Source: Clostridia bacterium (lineage in GTDB: Bacteria; Bacillota; Clostridia; Oscillospirales; Acutalibacteraceae). Taken from it: DNA of 64,000 nucleotides. Positions within the stretch are counted from its first letter, which is position 1; each line of letters begins with the position of its first letter. Below the pieces are notes generated by a model that worked only from the letters and a program-made list of their open reading frames with translations, did not search any database and was not told the DNA's origin. This document shows positions 7,791 through 15,800 of this stretch, in pieces. The stretch is from assembly GCA_017415515.1 (NCBI GenBank), contig JAFQGI010000004.1:1-64000 (forward strand). Direction: 5' to 3'. A program made the position numbers and the translations under genes.

Positions 7791-8276
7791 TTACAGTAAT
7801 CCGAAAGAGAAGCAAACCAATATCGCCGTTACACACCATGCAAACATATCCAACAGCGAGCAATAATACCCGTTGGATTCTTTTCGCTTGCGCAATAAAA
7901 CGAAAGGCTGTCCAAACTCGGCTTGGCAATCGTAAACGGAAGTGATGGCCATAGCCGGTATTTCGATCAGACAGAGAATGAGGGATATACCCCATACAAA
8001 AGGCTGGAGTGCCTTAATAAAGCCTGCCACGAGTATGATTGCGGAGCAGGAGATGGTAGCCATAAGAAAAACAAGGTTTAAGCCGTAAAGAATGCCCATA
8101 GGGTGTTGTCGGTGGATGGACCGATAGAGCCAATAATCAGCGAAATCTTTTTGGTTTTTCCGAATAGTGGTTTTGCTCATTTTCGAGAGCCGAAGATAGT
8201 GGTAGATGCCGCCACGAAACAGGGCGTACAGAAGAAGATTGTATAGTACGATAACGATCTGCAAAAAGTAAAACAA
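7791..8276 (-). CDS. Hypothetical multi-pass membrane protein
   Basis: A 161-residue protein I do not recognise. It has a hydrophobic N-terminal segment (about 1-20), two central spans (about 62-85 and 90-112) and a C-terminal span (about 143-161), with a basic cytoplasmic-looking stretch after the first. The start is TTG, nine bases after AAGGAGG, so the site decides the call. It precedes the kinase on the same strand by 18 bp and is probably cotranscribed with it. Confidence 0.6.
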   Translation of the reverse strand: MFYFLQIVIVLYNLLLYALFRGGIYHYLRLSKMSKTTIRKNQKDFADYWLYRSIHRQHPMGILYGLNLVFLMATISCSAIILVAGFIKALQPFVWGISLILCLIEIPAMAITSVYDCQAEFGQPFVLLRKRKESNGYYCSLLDMFAWCVTAILVCFSFGLL

Positions 8277-8299
8277 CGGCCGTCACCTCCTTTGGGTTT

Positions 8300-8328
8300 A
8301 TTATAGCGGCTAAGCGCTGAAAAAGCAA
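8300..8328 (-). promoter_or_regulatory. Promoter of the membrane protein-kinase pair
   Basis: On the minus strand TTGCTT and TATAAT are 17 bp apart, 24-30 bp before the TTG start codon. Confidence 0.6.
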
Positions 8329-8368
8329 GAGGAGAGAACGGACGGACGATATCCACCGAGGTTGGCAA

Positions 8369-8430
8369 GCCTTCCCCTCGAGGGGAAGGTGGCTTTTCGC
8401 CTTTAGCGAAAAGACGGATGAGGTGGTCGC
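8369..8430. repeat. Composite palindrome, family A (short form)
   Basis: CCTTCCCCTCGAGGGGAAGG, then GTGGC, a hairpin TTTTCGCCTTTAGCGAAAA, then CGGATGAGGTGG. This is half of the longer two-ended form seen at 6675. Confidence 0.75.
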
Positions 8431-8476
8431 AGAGCGCAAAAATTTTATAAACTTTTGAAAAATCTCAAAAATGCAC

Positions 8477-8505
8477 TTGACAAAGCGCCTCTTTTCCGCT
8501 ATAAT
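8477..8505 (+). promoter_or_regulatory. Promoter of tRNA-Val
   Basis: Perfect TTGACA (8477-8482) and TATAAT (8500-8505) with a 17-bp spacer, ending 15 bp before the tRNA. Confidence 0.9.
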
Positions 8506-8519
8506 CTCCCTTGCGCTTT

Positions 8520-8595
8520 GGACAATTAGCTCAGCTGGTAGAGCATCCGCTTGACGTGCGGAGGGTCAGCGGTTCGAGTCCGTTATTGTCCACCA
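8520..8595 (+). tRNA. tRNA-Val (anticodon GAC)
   Basis: A 76-nt cloverleaf. The acceptor stem GGACAAT pairs with ATTGTCC. The D arm is GCTC/GAGC, the anticodon stem TCCGC/GCGGA encloses loop TTGACGT (anticodon GAC), and the T arm has loop TTCGAGT. The discriminator A and CCA are encoded. It decodes GUC/GUU. Confidence 0.97.
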
Positions 8596-8597
8596 CG

Positions 8598-8637
8598 AAA
8601 AAAGTCACCTTTGTCTACCGACAAAGGTGACTTTTTT
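8598..8637 (+). terminator. Intrinsic terminator after tRNA-Val
   Basis: An AAAGTCACCTTTGTC stem with GACAAAGGTGACTTTTTT, starting 3 nt after the CCA. Confidence 0.92.
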
Positions 8638-8815
8638 CAATGATATCCGTTCCCTACGGTCATGGATGATATAGCTAACGCTATGATATCTGCTTCGCAG
8701 ATGATATACGCTTCGCGTATGGTGGGAACGGATATTATATCATATTTGCAAAGCAAATATATCATGCGGCGCAAGCCGTATATCATATCGCGTCAGCGAT
8801 ATTTCATTGAAAAAT
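8635..8815. repeat. Hairpin-array element with inverted ends
   Basis: About 180 bp holding at least six short hairpins in a row, for example ATCTGCTTCGCAGAT, ATACGCTTCGCGTAT, ATATTTGCAAAGCAAATAT and ATATCGCGTCAGCGATAT, spaced by GATAT words. TTTCAATGATAT at the left end is mirrored by ATATTTCATTGAAA at the right end. An internal pair, ATATCCGTTCCC and GGGAACGGATAT, is also inverted. It looks like a small non-autonomous mobile element rather than a gene. Confidence 0.65.
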
Positions 8816-8835
8816 TCATAGTTTTCCGGTATAAT
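8807..8835 (+). promoter_or_regulatory. Promoter of the NUDIX gene
   Basis: TTGAAA (8807-8812) and TATAAT (8830-8835) with a 17-bp spacer. The -35 box lies in the right end of the hairpin-array element, so the element's end supplies part of the promoter. Confidence 0.7.
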
Positions 8836-8872
8836 CAATTCAATAAATTGGAATTTAACGAGGCGATTAGGG

Positions 8873-9349
8873 ATGGATATTTCTTTCAAAAAGGGCAATG
8901 AGAAATTTAATTACAGAGTGTGTGCTATGATGATTTCTGACGGTAAAATCTTGGCAATGCACGATGAGCGGTCACCGTATTACTATTTGCCTGGTGGGAG
9001 AGTTGCGATAGGTGAAACGGCAGAAAGTGCGGTTATCAGAGAGGTTCAAGAAGAATTGGGCGTTACACCCAAGATTGCTCGTCCTCTTTGGCTCAATCAG
9101 GCTTTTTTCAAAGAAGATGTCGATAATTTGCACTATCACGAACTCTGTATTTACTTCTTAATGGACATAACCGATACTGATTTGCTTTCGAGGGGAAAAA
9201 GCTTTACTGCAAACGAAGGCCACCGCATACATACTTTTGAATGGCTGGAGTTTGAAAGACTAAAGGACGAGTATTTCTACCCGTTGTTCTTGAAGAAGGA
9301 TATTTTCAATCTTCCTGATGTGTTTACCATCCACACAGAGATTGAGTAA
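8873..9349 (+). CDS. NUDIX hydrolase
   Basis: A 158-residue NUDIX protein with a complete catalytic box from Gly42 to Val64 (GRVAIGETAE ... REVQEELGV), Glu60/Glu61 being the metal ligands. Family members hydrolyse nucleoside diphosphates linked to another moiety; the substrate is not predictable here. The gene is AT-rich compared with its neighbours and sits immediately after a mobile-looking repeat with its own promoter, so transfer is plausible. Confidence 0.88.
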   Translation: MDISFKKGNEKFNYRVCAMMISDGKILAMHDERSPYYYLPGGRVAIGETAESAVIREVQEELGVTPKIARPLWLNQAFFKEDVDNLHYHELCIYFLMDITDTDLLSRGKSFTANEGHRIHTFEWLEFERLKDEYFYPLFLKKDIFNLPDVFTIHTEIE

Positions 9350-9436
9350 GCCAATTTCAATTGATCGAATAGATAGCGCATCATACTTTTAGTCTTTTTT
9401 ACCTCAATTTTGCTCCGTTTAGGTAGTCTTTCGCAC

Positions 9437-9467
9437 AAAAGACCGCTTCGGATGAAGCGGTCTTTTT
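9437..9467 (+). terminator. Intrinsic terminator after the NUDIX gene
   Basis: AAGACCGCTTC pairs with GAAGCGGTCTT and is followed by TTT. The rest of the 9350-9593 gap shows nothing else recognisable. Confidence 0.8.
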
Positions 9468-9593
9468 CTTTTGCAATTTGTTTGATTTTCCCGTCAAAAC
9501 GACGGGCGGATTCTTTCATCGTGCGAAAAATTTGGCGTTTTTCGCAAAATTTCACAAAAATGGCAATATCTTTGCAAGAGTTGAAATTTGGAC

Positions 9594-9622
9594 TTGCAAA
9601 ATCGGTGCATAAGGAGTATAAT
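9594..9622 (+). promoter_or_regulatory. Promoter of the aminotransferase gene
   Basis: TTGCAA (9594-9599) and TATAAT (9617-9622), 17-bp spacer, 39 bp before the chosen start. Confidence 0.75.
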
Positions 9623-9661
9623 AGCAGACAAACTATGGAAAATGGGAAAGGTCGTACCGCT

Positions 9662-10939
9662 ATGAGCCGCCTTAACGAGATGACAAAAGAAGAATTGCGC
9701 CAGCGCGAGCTGACCCTGCGGCAGCAGTACGTCGCCTATCAGGCCCAAGGGTTGCATTTGGATATGTCCCGCGGCAAGCCCGGTGTTCAGCAGTTGGATC
9801 TGACCCTGGACATGCTGGATTGCGTCAACGCCCTGGACGGTTACCACGCCGCCAACGGCTTTGATGCCCGCAACTATGGCCTGCTGGACGGTCTGCCGGA
9901 GGTCAAAGAGCTGTTTGCCGAGATCTTGGGTCTCACCCCCGATCAGGTGATCGTGGGCGGCAATTCCAGCCTGAATATGATGTTCGACTACATCTCCACC
10001 GCCTATTCCCGGGGTGTTTGCGGCAATCTCCCCTGGTGTCAGCAGGGCAAGGTGAAGTTTCTCTGCCCCGTGCCCGGTTATGACCGCCATTTTGCCATCA
10101 CCGAATATTTTGGTGTGGAGATGATCCCCGTCAAGATGACCCCCTACGGCCCCGATATGGACAAGGTGGAGGCGCTGGTCGCCGACCCGGCCGTTAAGGG
10201 TATGTGGTGCGTGCCCATGTATTCCAATCCCGACGGCATCACCTATTCCGACGACACCGTCCGCCGTTTGGCGGCGATGAAGCCCGCCGCCCCCGATTTC
10301 CGCATCATGTGGGATAACGCCTATTGTCTCCATCATCTGGAGGAGGAGGGGGATGTGCTGCTGAACATCTACCCCGAATTGGTGAAAAACGGCAACGAGG
10401 ATATGGTGATCGAGTTCACCTCCACCTCGAAGATCAGCTTCCCCGGCTCCGGTGTGGCGGCGCTGGCCGCCAGCCCCGCCAACGTGGCGGATGTCAAGAA
10501 GCGTATGACCATCCAGACCATTGGCCACGATAAGCTGAATATGCTGCGCCACATCAGCTATTTCAAGAATTTGGACGGCATCAAGCGGCAGATGAAGCTG
10601 CACGCCGCCGTACTGCGCCCCCGCTTCCGCGTGGTGCTGGATACGCTGGAGAGCCAGCTGGCCAACCTGGGCATCGCCCATTGGCACCACCCCCGTGGCG
10701 GCTATTTTGTCAGCGTTAACGTAATGGACGGCTGCGCTAAGCGCACCGTGCAACTGCTCAAAGAGGCCGGCGTGGTGATGACCGCCGCCGGCGCCACCTA
10801 TCCCTACGGCAACGACCCCCGCGACCGCAACATCCGCATTGCTCCCTCCTATCCGTCGGTGGAGGAGCTGTCGGTGGCGATGGAGCTGTTTTGCCTGTGC
10901 ACCGAGCTGGCCTGCGTGGAAAAGCTGCTGGCGGAATAA
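9662..10939 (+). CDS. Aspartate aminotransferase-like enzyme (subgroup Ic, Aminotran_MocR family)
   Basis: A 425-residue PLP-dependent enzyme resembling the Corynebacterium-type subgroup Ic aspartate aminotransferases. Visible marks are LDMSRGKPG near the N terminus, NYGLLDGLPEVKELFAEIL, VGGNSSLNMM, CPVPGYDRHF, WCVPMYSNPDG, DNAYCLHHL, the PLP lysine (about Lys257) in STSKISFPGSG, and the C-terminal PRGGYFVS. It probably interconverts aspartate/2-oxoglutarate and oxaloacetate/glutamate. Frame is open further upstream, but the promoter and the GAAAGG site place the start at 9662. Transcribed alone. Confidence 0.85.
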   Translation: MSRLNEMTKEELRQRELTLRQQYVAYQAQGLHLDMSRGKPGVQQLDLTLDMLDCVNALDGYHAANGFDARNYGLLDGLPEVKELFAEILGLTPDQVIVGGNSSLNMMFDYISTAYSRGVCGNLPWCQQGKVKFLCPVPGYDRHFAITEYFGVEMIPVKMTPYGPDMDKVEALVADPAVKGMWCVPMYSNPDGITYSDDTVRRLAAMKPAAPDFRIMWDNAYCLHHLEEEGDVLLNIYPELVKNGNEDMVIEFTSTSKISFPGSGVAALAASPANVADVKKRMTIQTIGHDKLNMLRHISYFKNLDGIKRQMKLHAAVLRPRFRVVLDTLESQLANLGIAHWHHPRGGYFVSVNVMDGCAKRTVQLLKEAGVVMTAAGATYPYGNDPRDRNIRIAPSYPSVEELSVAMELFCLCTELACVEKLLAE

Positions 10940-10947
10940 AACGATTA

Positions 10948-10980
10948 CAACCGATTGCGTTGAGCAATCGGTTGTTTTTT
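10948..10980 (+). terminator. Intrinsic terminator after the aminotransferase
   Basis: CAACCGATTGC pairs with GCAATCGGTTG, followed by six Ts. Confidence 0.9.
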
Positions 10981-11011
10981 GCCTGTTGTGCGGTTTGTAC
11001 ACATTTTTTCA

Positions 11012-11040
11012 TTGACTTTTATAGGGAGTAAGTATATAAT
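11012..11040 (+). promoter_or_regulatory. Promoter of secD-secF
   Basis: TTGACT (11012-11017) and TATAAT (11035-11040) with a 17-bp spacer. The leader to the start codon is about 50 nt. Confidence 0.8.
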
Positions 11041-11097
11041 AGATAGGAAATGCGGCTATTTTTGACAAATAGCCTAAGAAACAGGAGGTCATTTCAC

Positions 11098-12519
11098 ATG
11101 AAGCGTACGCCTAAAGCGGCATTCTTCATCGTGGCTGTGCTGATCCTTTTGCTGTGTTTCACTTCCATTTTTGGTGTGTACACGCGCTTTGGTGATCGTA
11201 CGGACACCGTTATCCGTGGTATTTTCGACATCCGTTGGGGTGTGGATATCCAGGGTGGTGTGGACGCAGTGTTTGTGCCCGCTGATAAAGATGCCAATCC
11301 CACTCCCGAGCAGGTCGATGCGGTTAAGGCCATCATCGAACAACGTATGGTTTCCCAGAATATTACGGACTATGAGGCCTTTGCCGATGCGGCACAGGGT
11401 CAAGTTATCATCCGTTTCCCCTGGGCCGACAAGAGTCAGTCAGCCGAGAACTTGGTGGGCGAACTGGGCAAGACCGGTATGCTGCAGTTCTATGAGGGTG
11501 AAGGTACCACCGACAGCGAAGGCAATTTGGTGCCCCCCGCTAAGGAAAAACTGATTTTGGATGGTAACGACGTTAAGTCTGCCACCGCCATGGTCAATCA
11601 GGATACCACCACCTCCGCTGAGAGCCCCTATGTCATCGCTCTGGAGATGAAGGAGAGCGGTACCAAGTTATTTGCTGATGCCACCACCCGATTGAAGGGT
11701 AAGGTTATCTCAATTTGGTTGGATTTCGGTGAGGGCTATGACGGCGTTCGTTATCAACGCTTGTCTGCTCCCAACGTTGATAGCGCTATTACCAACGGTA
11801 AGGCAGTTGTTACTGGTTATCAGGAGTTTGAAGATGCCAAGTACGATGCGGATATGATCACGTCCGGTGCTTTGCCCTTCAGTGTCAAGCCTGAGAGTGT
11901 CAGCGTGATTTCCCCCACCATGGGTGAGAACGCCCTGTCTGCTATGGGTATCGCCGGCATCATCGCGATGATCGCTGTGTGCGTGCTGATGATCGTCATT
12001 TATCGTCTGCCCGGTTTGGTGGCTGCCATCGCCCTGTGCGGACAGATGGCGCTCACCGTGGCCGCTATCTCCGGCTATTTCGGCTTTATCCCCAGCTTCA
12101 CCATGACTTTGCCGGGTATCGCCGGTTTGATCCTGTCCATCGGTATCGGCGTGGACTGCAACGTCATCACCGCCGAGGCTGTGCGTGACGAGCTGCGTGC
12201 CGGCAAGACCATTGACGGCGCCATCCGTTCCGGCTCTAAGGGCTCCTTCAGCGCCATTTTCGACGGCAACATCACCGTGCTGATCGTGGCCGCGGTGCTG
12301 ATGGGTGTCTTCGGTCCTTCCGACAGTCTCTTCGGTTGGCTGTTCAGTTGGCTGCCCGTGTCCACCACCGGCGCTGTGTACGCTTTCGGTTATACCCTGC
12401 TCATCGGTGTTATCACCAACTTTGTGATGGGTATGTGGCTGTCCCGCGTGATGCTGCGGTCTATCTCTCGCCTGAAGGTGTTCCGCAATCCTTGGTTCTA
12501 TGGAGGTGAGCGCAAATGA
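11098..12519 (+). CDS. secD: Protein translocase subunit SecD
   Basis: A 473-residue SecD, which uses the proton-motive force to pull proteins through SecYEG. There is one N-terminal membrane span (residues about 8-27), the D1 motif GVDIQGGVD shortly after it, a large periplasm-facing P1 region, and a five-span C-terminal block containing GIAGLILSIGIGVDCNVI and DGAIRSGSKGSFSAI. ATG at 11098 follows ACAGGAGG; the frame extends upstream but without a site. It overlaps secF by four bases. Confidence 0.95.
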   Translation: MKRTPKAAFFIVAVLILLLCFTSIFGVYTRFGDRTDTVIRGIFDIRWGVDIQGGVDAVFVPADKDANPTPEQVDAVKAIIEQRMVSQNITDYEAFADAAQGQVIIRFPWADKSQSAENLVGELGKTGMLQFYEGEGTTDSEGNLVPPAKEKLILDGNDVKSATAMVNQDTTTSAESPYVIALEMKESGTKLFADATTRLKGKVISIWLDFGEGYDGVRYQRLSAPNVDSAITNGKAVVTGYQEFEDAKYDADMITSGALPFSVKPESVSVISPTMGENALSAMGIAGIIAMIAVCVLMIVIYRLPGLVAAIALCGQMALTVAAISGYFGFIPSFTMTLPGIAGLILSIGIGVDCNVITAEAVRDELRAGKTIDGAIRSGSKGSFSAIFDGNITVLIVAAVLMGVFGPSDSLFGWLFSWLPVSTTGAVYAFGYTLLIGVITNFVMGMWLSRVMLRSISRLKVFRNPWFYGGERK

Positions 12520-13412
12520 TGAAAAACTATGATTTCGTAGGCAATCTCAAGCGCGCTCTCATCATCTCCGCCGCCATTATGCTAGTGGGCGTGGCTTGCT
12601 TGGCCATTTTCGGCGTGGAGCTGGACATCTCCTTCAAGGGCGGTACTCGTATCCAGTACGAGTGCACCAAGGATGTGGACGCAGATGCGTTCAAGAAGAC
12701 CGTAGAAGAGGTGTTGCAAAACAAGATTGACCTCGAAGAGAACGAGGGCAAGCTGGTTGTGTCTCTGGCTAAGAACATCGACAGCGATGTGATCAAGACT
12801 TTGAACGAACGTGTGGAGAAGGATTACGCTGTAAATGTGCTCAACTCCAACACCCTGTCCGCTTCTATGGGTACCAAGTTCCTGCTGCGTTGCGTGCTGG
12901 CCTTGGGCTTGGCGGCTGTGCTGCTGATCGTCTATGTGGGCTTCCGCTTCCGCAAGATCGGCGGCGTCACCGCCGGTGTGTCTGCCTTGATCGCTTTGGT
13001 GCACGACCTGCTGATCGTGTTCTTCACCTTCGTGATCTTCCGTATCGAGCTGGATAACAACTTTGTGGCGGTTATGCTGACCATTCTGGGTTACTCCTTG
13101 AACGATACCATCGTGATCTTCGACCGCGTCCGTACCCTGCGCCGTCGTTCCGACGCGCCTTTGGCTGATGTGGTCAACGACTCTCTGCACCATGTGCTGC
13201 GCCGCACCATCATCACCACCGTCACCACCTGCGTGGCCATTTTGGCGGTGTTGGTCGTGGCCATTGTGATGGGTGTGGATTCCATCATCAGCTTCGCTCT
13301 GCCGATGCTGCTGGGTGCCATCTCCGGTTCCTATTCCTCTCTGTTCCTGTCCGGTCCCATTTGGGTCAAGTGGATGGAGCACAAGGAGAAGAAGGCTGCC
13401 GCCAAGGCATAA
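12516..13412 (+). CDS. secF: Protein translocase subunit SecF
   Basis: A 298-residue SecF, partner of SecD. After the first span comes the family motif LDISFKGGTRIQYE, and in the C-terminal membrane block GYSLNDTIVIFDRVRTLRR and LHHVLRRTIITTVTT. ATG at 12516 overlaps the secD stop as ATGA, with GGAGGTGAG upstream; the adjacent ATG at 12519 is an equally possible start. Separate SecD and SecF genes are usual in Firmicutes other than Bacillus. Confidence 0.95.
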   Translation: MMKNYDFVGNLKRALIISAAIMLVGVACLAIFGVELDISFKGGTRIQYECTKDVDADAFKKTVEEVLQNKIDLEENEGKLVVSLAKNIDSDVIKTLNERVEKDYAVNVLNSNTLSASMGTKFLLRCVLALGLAAVLLIVYVGFRFRKIGGVTAGVSALIALVHDLLIVFFTFVIFRIELDNNFVAVMLTILGYSLNDTIVIFDRVRTLRRRSDAPLADVVNDSLHHVLRRTIITTVTTCVAILAVLVVAIVMGVDSIISFALPMLLGAISGSYSSLFLSGPIWVKWMEHKEKKAAAKA

Positions 13413-13428
13413 TTTTCTTCGTCTCTAT

Positions 13429-13463
13429 GACCACCAACGGGTTTCCGTTGGTGGTCTTTTTTT
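13429..13463 (+). terminator. Intrinsic terminator after secF
   Basis: ACCACCAACGG pairs with CCGTTGGTGGT, followed by a T run. Confidence 0.88.
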
Positions 13464-13503
13464 GTATTATCTGTGGAAAAATCAAAAAATTCGCATTTAC
13501 CCC

Positions 13504-13532
13504 TTGCATTTTTGAATGGGATGTGGTATAGT
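13504..13532 (+). promoter_or_regulatory. Promoter of rpmE
   Basis: TTGCAT (13504-13509) and TATAGT (13527-13532), 17-bp spacer. Confidence 0.7.
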
Positions 13533-13572
13533 CTATCCGTTAATCTACGATTTTTCGAAAGAGGTGACAGCA

Positions 13573-13776
13573 ATGAAGGAGAGCATCCATCCCAATTACG
13601 AGCAGACCACCATCACCTGCGCCTGCGGTAATGTGATCGCTACCGGTTCTACCAAGAAGGATATCCGCGTGGAAATTTGTTCCAAGTGCCATCCCTTCTT
13701 CACCGGCAAGCAGAAGCTGAACGATGCCGGCGGCCGTGTGGACCGTTTCAACAAGCGTTTCGGTCTGGGCAAATAA
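13573..13776 (+). CDS. rpmE: Large ribosomal subunit protein bL31 (zinc-binding form)
   Basis: A 67-residue bL31 with the four zinc cysteines in CAC near residue 16 and CSKC near residue 37, plus HPFFTGKQK. The zinc form is the usual replete-condition paralogue; no zinc-free copy is seen in the window. GAGGTGAC precedes the ATG. The frame is open upstream, but the promoter lies inside that extension. Confidence 0.95.
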   Translation: MKESIHPNYEQTTITCACGNVIATGSTKKDIRVEICSKCHPFFTGKQKLNDAGGRVDRFNKRFGLGK

Positions 13777-13793
13777 GTTGCAACAAGAAAGAT

Positions 13794-13827
13794 GGCAGTG
13801 CACGCAAAATGCGTACACTGCCTTTTT
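13794..13827 (+). terminator. Intrinsic terminator after rpmE
   Basis: An imperfect stem, GGCAGTGCACGC with GCGTACACTGCC, followed by TTTTT. It partly separates rpmE from the next gene. Confidence 0.65.
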
Positions 13828-13854
13828 CATTCCTTTGTGATAGGAGGTGTCCCC

Positions 13855-14502
13855 ATGCCGGATAAAAACTATCTCACCATCGCCAAAGAGGGGATGGACG
13901 AGTTCGTGGAGCGGAAATCCCGCTTTATGGGTTTTATCAAGCCCGTCACCACCGAGGAGGAGGCGCTCAATTTCATCCGCGAAAAGCAGAAGAAGTATTG
14001 GGACGCCACCCACAACGTCTACGCCTATGTGCTGGAAGGGGGCAATCTCTGCCGTTTTTCGGATGACGGCGAACCCCAAGGTACGGCAGGCATCCCCGTG
14101 CTGGACGTGCTGCGCAAGGAGGGGCTCACCGACTGCGTGGTGGTGGTGACCCGCTATTTCGGCGGCATCCTGCTGGGTGCCGGCGGCTTGGTGCGGGCCT
14201 ATTCCCACGGCGCCAAGATCGCGGTGGACGCCGGCGGCGTGGTGGAGATGCGCCGTTGCCTGTTGGGGGAGATTGTGTGCGATTACGCCCAATACGGCAT
14301 GATTCCCTCTATTCTCGCCGACTGTGGCGCCACCCTCACCGATACCGAGTTCGGCGAGGCGGTGACGGTGGGCTTTTCCATCCCCCGCGAGGGGCAGGGG
14401 AGCTTGGAGGCGGCGGTCATCGACCGCAGCAACGGACGCCTTTCGGCGGTATTTGCCGGCGAAGAATGGGTGCCTTGCCCCGTGGAACGGCATAAAAAAT
14501 AA
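13855..14502 (+). CDS. yigZ: YigZ/IMPACT family protein
   Basis: A 215-residue YigZ (YvyE-like) protein. The UPF0029 signature region reads RFSDDGEPQGTAGIPVL, followed by VVVTRYFGGILLGAGGLVRAYS, and a C-terminal ferredoxin-like DUF1949 part follows. Relatives include eukaryotic IMPACT, which regulates translation via Gcn1; the bacterial role is not established. TAGGAGGTG at 13841 sets the start. Confidence 0.9.
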   Translation: MPDKNYLTIAKEGMDEFVERKSRFMGFIKPVTTEEEALNFIREKQKKYWDATHNVYAYVLEGGNLCRFSDDGEPQGTAGIPVLDVLRKEGLTDCVVVVTRYFGGILLGAGGLVRAYSHGAKIAVDAGGVVEMRRCLLGEIVCDYAQYGMIPSILADCGATLTDTEFGEAVTVGFSIPREGQGSLEAAVIDRSNGRLSAVFAGEEWVPCPVERHKK

Positions 14503-14597
14503 TTTTTACAAAAACCCACTTTTTTTGAAAGAAAAAAGAGGGTTTTTTGCTTTTTTGGCGTATAACAAGGTATAACGACAAAAAAGGAGGGATTGGT

Positions 14598-15608
14598 ATG
14601 TCCGAAAAAGGGTATACCCCGTGGGAAGAGATCGAACGGCAGATCTTGTCGCCTCGTGCCTCCCTGTCGGCTGAGAGCCGCGGCCGTGACCGCGCTGAGG
14701 AGCCGGTGCCCTATCGCACCGCTTATCAGCGGGACCGTGACCGCATTCTGCATTGCAAATCCTTCCGCCGTTTGAAACATAAGACCCAGGTGTTTTTGGC
14801 CCCTGAGGGGGATCACTATCGCACCCGTCTGACCCACACGCTGGAGGTGGCGCAGATCGCCCGCACCATTGCTCGCGCCTTGCGGCTCAACGAGGATCTG
14901 ACCGAGGCGGTGGCACTGGGTCACGATTTGGGGCACACCCCCTTTGGCCATGCCGGCGAGCGCACCCTGCGCAAGTGCCGTGACGGCGGCTTTCACCATT
15001 ATGAGCAGAGCGTTCGCGTGGTGGAGAAGTTGGAGAAGAACGGCAACGGCCTCAACCTCACCTGGGAGGTGCGGGACGGCATCCTGCACCACACCGGCGG
15101 CGACGAGGCCGCCACCCCCGAGGGACGCATCGTCCGCTGGGCGGATAAAATTGCCTATGTCAACCACGATATGGACGACGCCATCCGTGCCGGTGTGCTT
15201 CGTGAGGAGGACGTGCCGATGGAACTCCATCTGGCGCTGGGCGACAGCCCCTCCGCCCGCATCGACACCTTGGTGATGGCGATGATCAAAGGCAGTCAGG
15301 AAGACATCGCCATGGATCCCGAGATCGACCCCTATTTTTGGGATCTGCATTCCTTTATGTACGATTACCTCTACTTTAACCCCAAAGCCAAGAGTGAGGA
15401 GAGCAAGGTGGACGGTATGCTCACCGCCCTCTTTGAGTATTACGTCAAAAATCCCGATAAGTTGCCCGCAGAATATGCCCTCATCCGCGAACGGGATGGG
15501 GTGGACGTTGCCGTGTGCGACTATATTGCCGGCATGACCGACAATTTTGCCTTAGAGATGTACCACGAGCTGTACGTTCCCAGAAGCTGGGCAATTAAAC
15601 TGTATTAA
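14598..15608 (+). CDS. dGTP triphosphohydrolase-like HD protein
   Basis: A 336-residue HD-domain protein of the deoxyguanosinetriphosphate triphosphohydrolase-like group. HD residues are seen in TRLTHTLEVAQIARTIAR, in HDLGHTPFGHAGE and later in IAYVNHDMDD; the front carries FRRLKHKTQVF. It would cleave dNTPs to nucleoside and triphosphate. In many Clostridia this gene directly precedes dnaG-rpoD, as here. Start chosen by AAGGAGG at 14584. Confidence 0.9.
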   Translation: MSEKGYTPWEEIERQILSPRASLSAESRGRDRAEEPVPYRTAYQRDRDRILHCKSFRRLKHKTQVFLAPEGDHYRTRLTHTLEVAQIARTIARALRLNEDLTEAVALGHDLGHTPFGHAGERTLRKCRDGGFHHYEQSVRVVEKLEKNGNGLNLTWEVRDGILHHTGGDEAATPEGRIVRWADKIAYVNHDMDDAIRAGVLREEDVPMELHLALGDSPSARIDTLVMAMIKGSQEDIAMDPEIDPYFWDLHSFMYDYLYFNPKAKSEESKVDGMLTALFEYYVKNPDKLPAEYALIRERDGVDVAVCDYIAGMTDNFALEMYHELYVPRSWAIKLY

Positions 15609-15649
15609 CCACTGATCGCAAGCTCGATCACCATTCTCCGTGGCTGTTT

Positions 15650-15735
15650 TCCTGTTGAACCGACTCAAAATGCTCGGCAAGACATCCAGTATTGCCTGCG
15701 CTTTTTCATCAGCCCAACAGAAAAAGCATCTCACG
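15650..15735. repeat. Degenerate dispersed repeat, copy 2
   Basis: Partner of the block at 60-175, sharing AAATGCTCGG, CATCCAGTATT and a TTTTT-CA-C...AA-AGAAAAA-CAT-TC tail. It lies in the gap between the dGTPase-like gene and dnaG, which has no other coding content. The minus-strand reading ILDV-x-PSI is shared with copy 1. Confidence 0.5.
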
Positions 15736-15800
15736 GATAATGGCAATCCGCTTTTATCAGCGGTTATGAAAATCTTTATTATACGAAAGGAGGCGCTTTT

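Noticed and set aside
7791..8276. Toxin-antitoxin pairing with the adjacent kinase-like gene
   Set aside because: The kinase is full length with intact catalytic motifs and the neighbour has no toxin or antitoxin features; only cotranscription is supported.
8662..8901. Plus-strand frame of 79 codons
   Set aside because: It is translated from the hairpin-array repeat and overlaps the NUDIX start; no site upstream.
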